From: Streptomyces sp. NBC_01476
GTDB taxonomy: Bacteria; Actinomycetota; Actinomycetes; Streptomycetales; Streptomycetaceae
Assembly: GCF_036227265.1 (NCBI RefSeq)
Contig: NZ_CP109446.1
Location: 7,643,001-7,707,000, forward strand
Length of the DNA stretch: 64,000 nt
Reading direction: 5' to 3'
In this document: positions 63,572 through 64,000 of the stretch, in pieces
How the letters are laid out: the number at the start of each line of letters is the position of its first letter
Position numbering within the stretch: position 1 is the first letter of the stretch
Made by a program: the position numbers and the translations under genes
Notes under the pieces: generated by a model
The model's input: only the letters and a program-made list of their open reading frames with translations
The model's database searches: none
What the model was told of the DNA's origin: nothing

Positions 63572-64000
63572 ATGCACGACGACCGTCACCTCATCGAGTC
63601 CCGGCTCACCCGCGTCCTGAACGAGCGGATCAGGCCCGCGGTGTACCCGGACCGGGTGCCGCTGACCGCCGGGATCTGGAACGCGCCGGACGAGCCGGTC
63701 CCGGTCGCGGACGGCATCGCCGCGCCCCGCACGGCGATCGAGCCGGGCACACCGTGGGGACCGCCCTGGGGGACCAGCTGGCTGACCGTCACCGGCACCG
63801 TGCCCGCCGCCTGGGCGGGCCGGACCGTGGAGGCGCTGCTCGACCTCGGGTTCGACCGGGACACCCCCGGTTTCCAGTGCGAAGGTCTCGTCCACCGGGC
63901 GGACGGCAGCCCGGTCAAGGGAGTCAACCCGCGCAACCAGTGGGTGCGGATCGGCGACCCGGTCGCCGGCGGCGAGGAGGTGCTGCTGCACATCGAGGCC
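63572..64000 (+). CDS. Second GH38 alpha-mannosidase, N-terminal part (runs off the right edge)
   Basis: An open frame of 143 codons from the ATG at 63572, preceded by CCCGGAG. It reads MHDDRHLIESRLTRVLNERI, IWNAPDEPVPVADG, WGPPWGTSWLTVTGTVP and VKGVNPRNQWVRIGDP, the N-terminal accessory beta domain of the large bacterial GH38 alpha-mannosidases (~1,000 residues). There is no signal peptide. The catalytic zinc motif lies outside the window. It follows the LacI gene on the same strand and is likely part of the same regulon. It differs clearly from the GH38 at 51825. Confidence 0.8.
   Translation, partial: MHDDRHLIESRLTRVLNERIRPAVYPDRVPLTAGIWNAPDEPVPVADGIAAPRTAIEPGTPWGPPWGTSWLTVTGTVPAAWAGRTVEALLDLGFDRDTPGFQCEGLVHRADGSPVKGVNPRNQWVRIGDPVAGGEEVLLHIEA

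Overview
The window is 64 kb of high-GC DNA with strong G/C bias at third codon positions, many GTG and TTG starts, twin-arginine signals, lipoboxes and a sugar ABC importer without its own ATPase. All of this points to a streptomycete or close relative (Streptomycetaceae). No rRNA, tRNA, insertion sequence or CRISPR array was found.

Layout. 1-300: edge of a cysteine-free ribosomal protein pair (L31 start, L33), with a possible Zur box. 802-5875: a translationally coupled three-gene unit of a Tat-exported amidase, a 64-residue protein and a secreted alpha/beta hydrolase. 6.2-12.8 kb: a very large helical-repeat protein, two unknown secreted proteins and a small membrane protein. 13.1-28.9 kb: a secreted GH2 beta-mannosidase-like enzyme with inserted F5/8C domains, an alginate-lyase-fold enzyme, an AraC regulator with an aldo/keto reductase, a large modular GH35 beta-galactosidase and the first GH92 alpha-mannosidase. 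29-36.5 kb: a mixed interval with an aldo/keto reductase, a decayed glycosidase domain, a HAD-like protein, a carboxyltransferase, a GNAT enzyme, a frameshifted XRE/TPR regulator divergent from an anti-sigma-type ATPase, and a block of imperfect repeats. 36.6-50.4 kb: three more GH92 enzymes and a GH78 rhamnosidase-like enzyme. 50.6-64 kb: a beta-helix lipoprotein, then a minus-strand operon (binding protein, two permeases, GH76, GH38) divergent from a plus-strand coupled operon (mannose-6-phosphate isomerase-like protein, ROK kinase, LacI regulator), followed by the start of a second GH38.

How it works together (inference). Secreted GH92 (four), GH76, GH2 and GH35 enzymes would strip alpha-mannose, beta-mannose and galactose from fungal mannan or N-glycans. 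The ABC importer takes up the products, cytoplasmic GH38 enzymes finish them, and the ROK kinase and isomerase-like protein feed mannose into fructose-6-phosphate. The best regulatory signal is a 14-bp palindrome, TGACAACGTTGTCA or a near match, just downstream of a TTGAC(A/G) promoter at four separate genes (GH2 and three GH92). A different palindrome, GGTATCGATACC, sits between the importer operon and the isomerase/ROK/LacI operon. This suggests two layers of LacI-type control over a dispersed mannan or N-glycan regulon.
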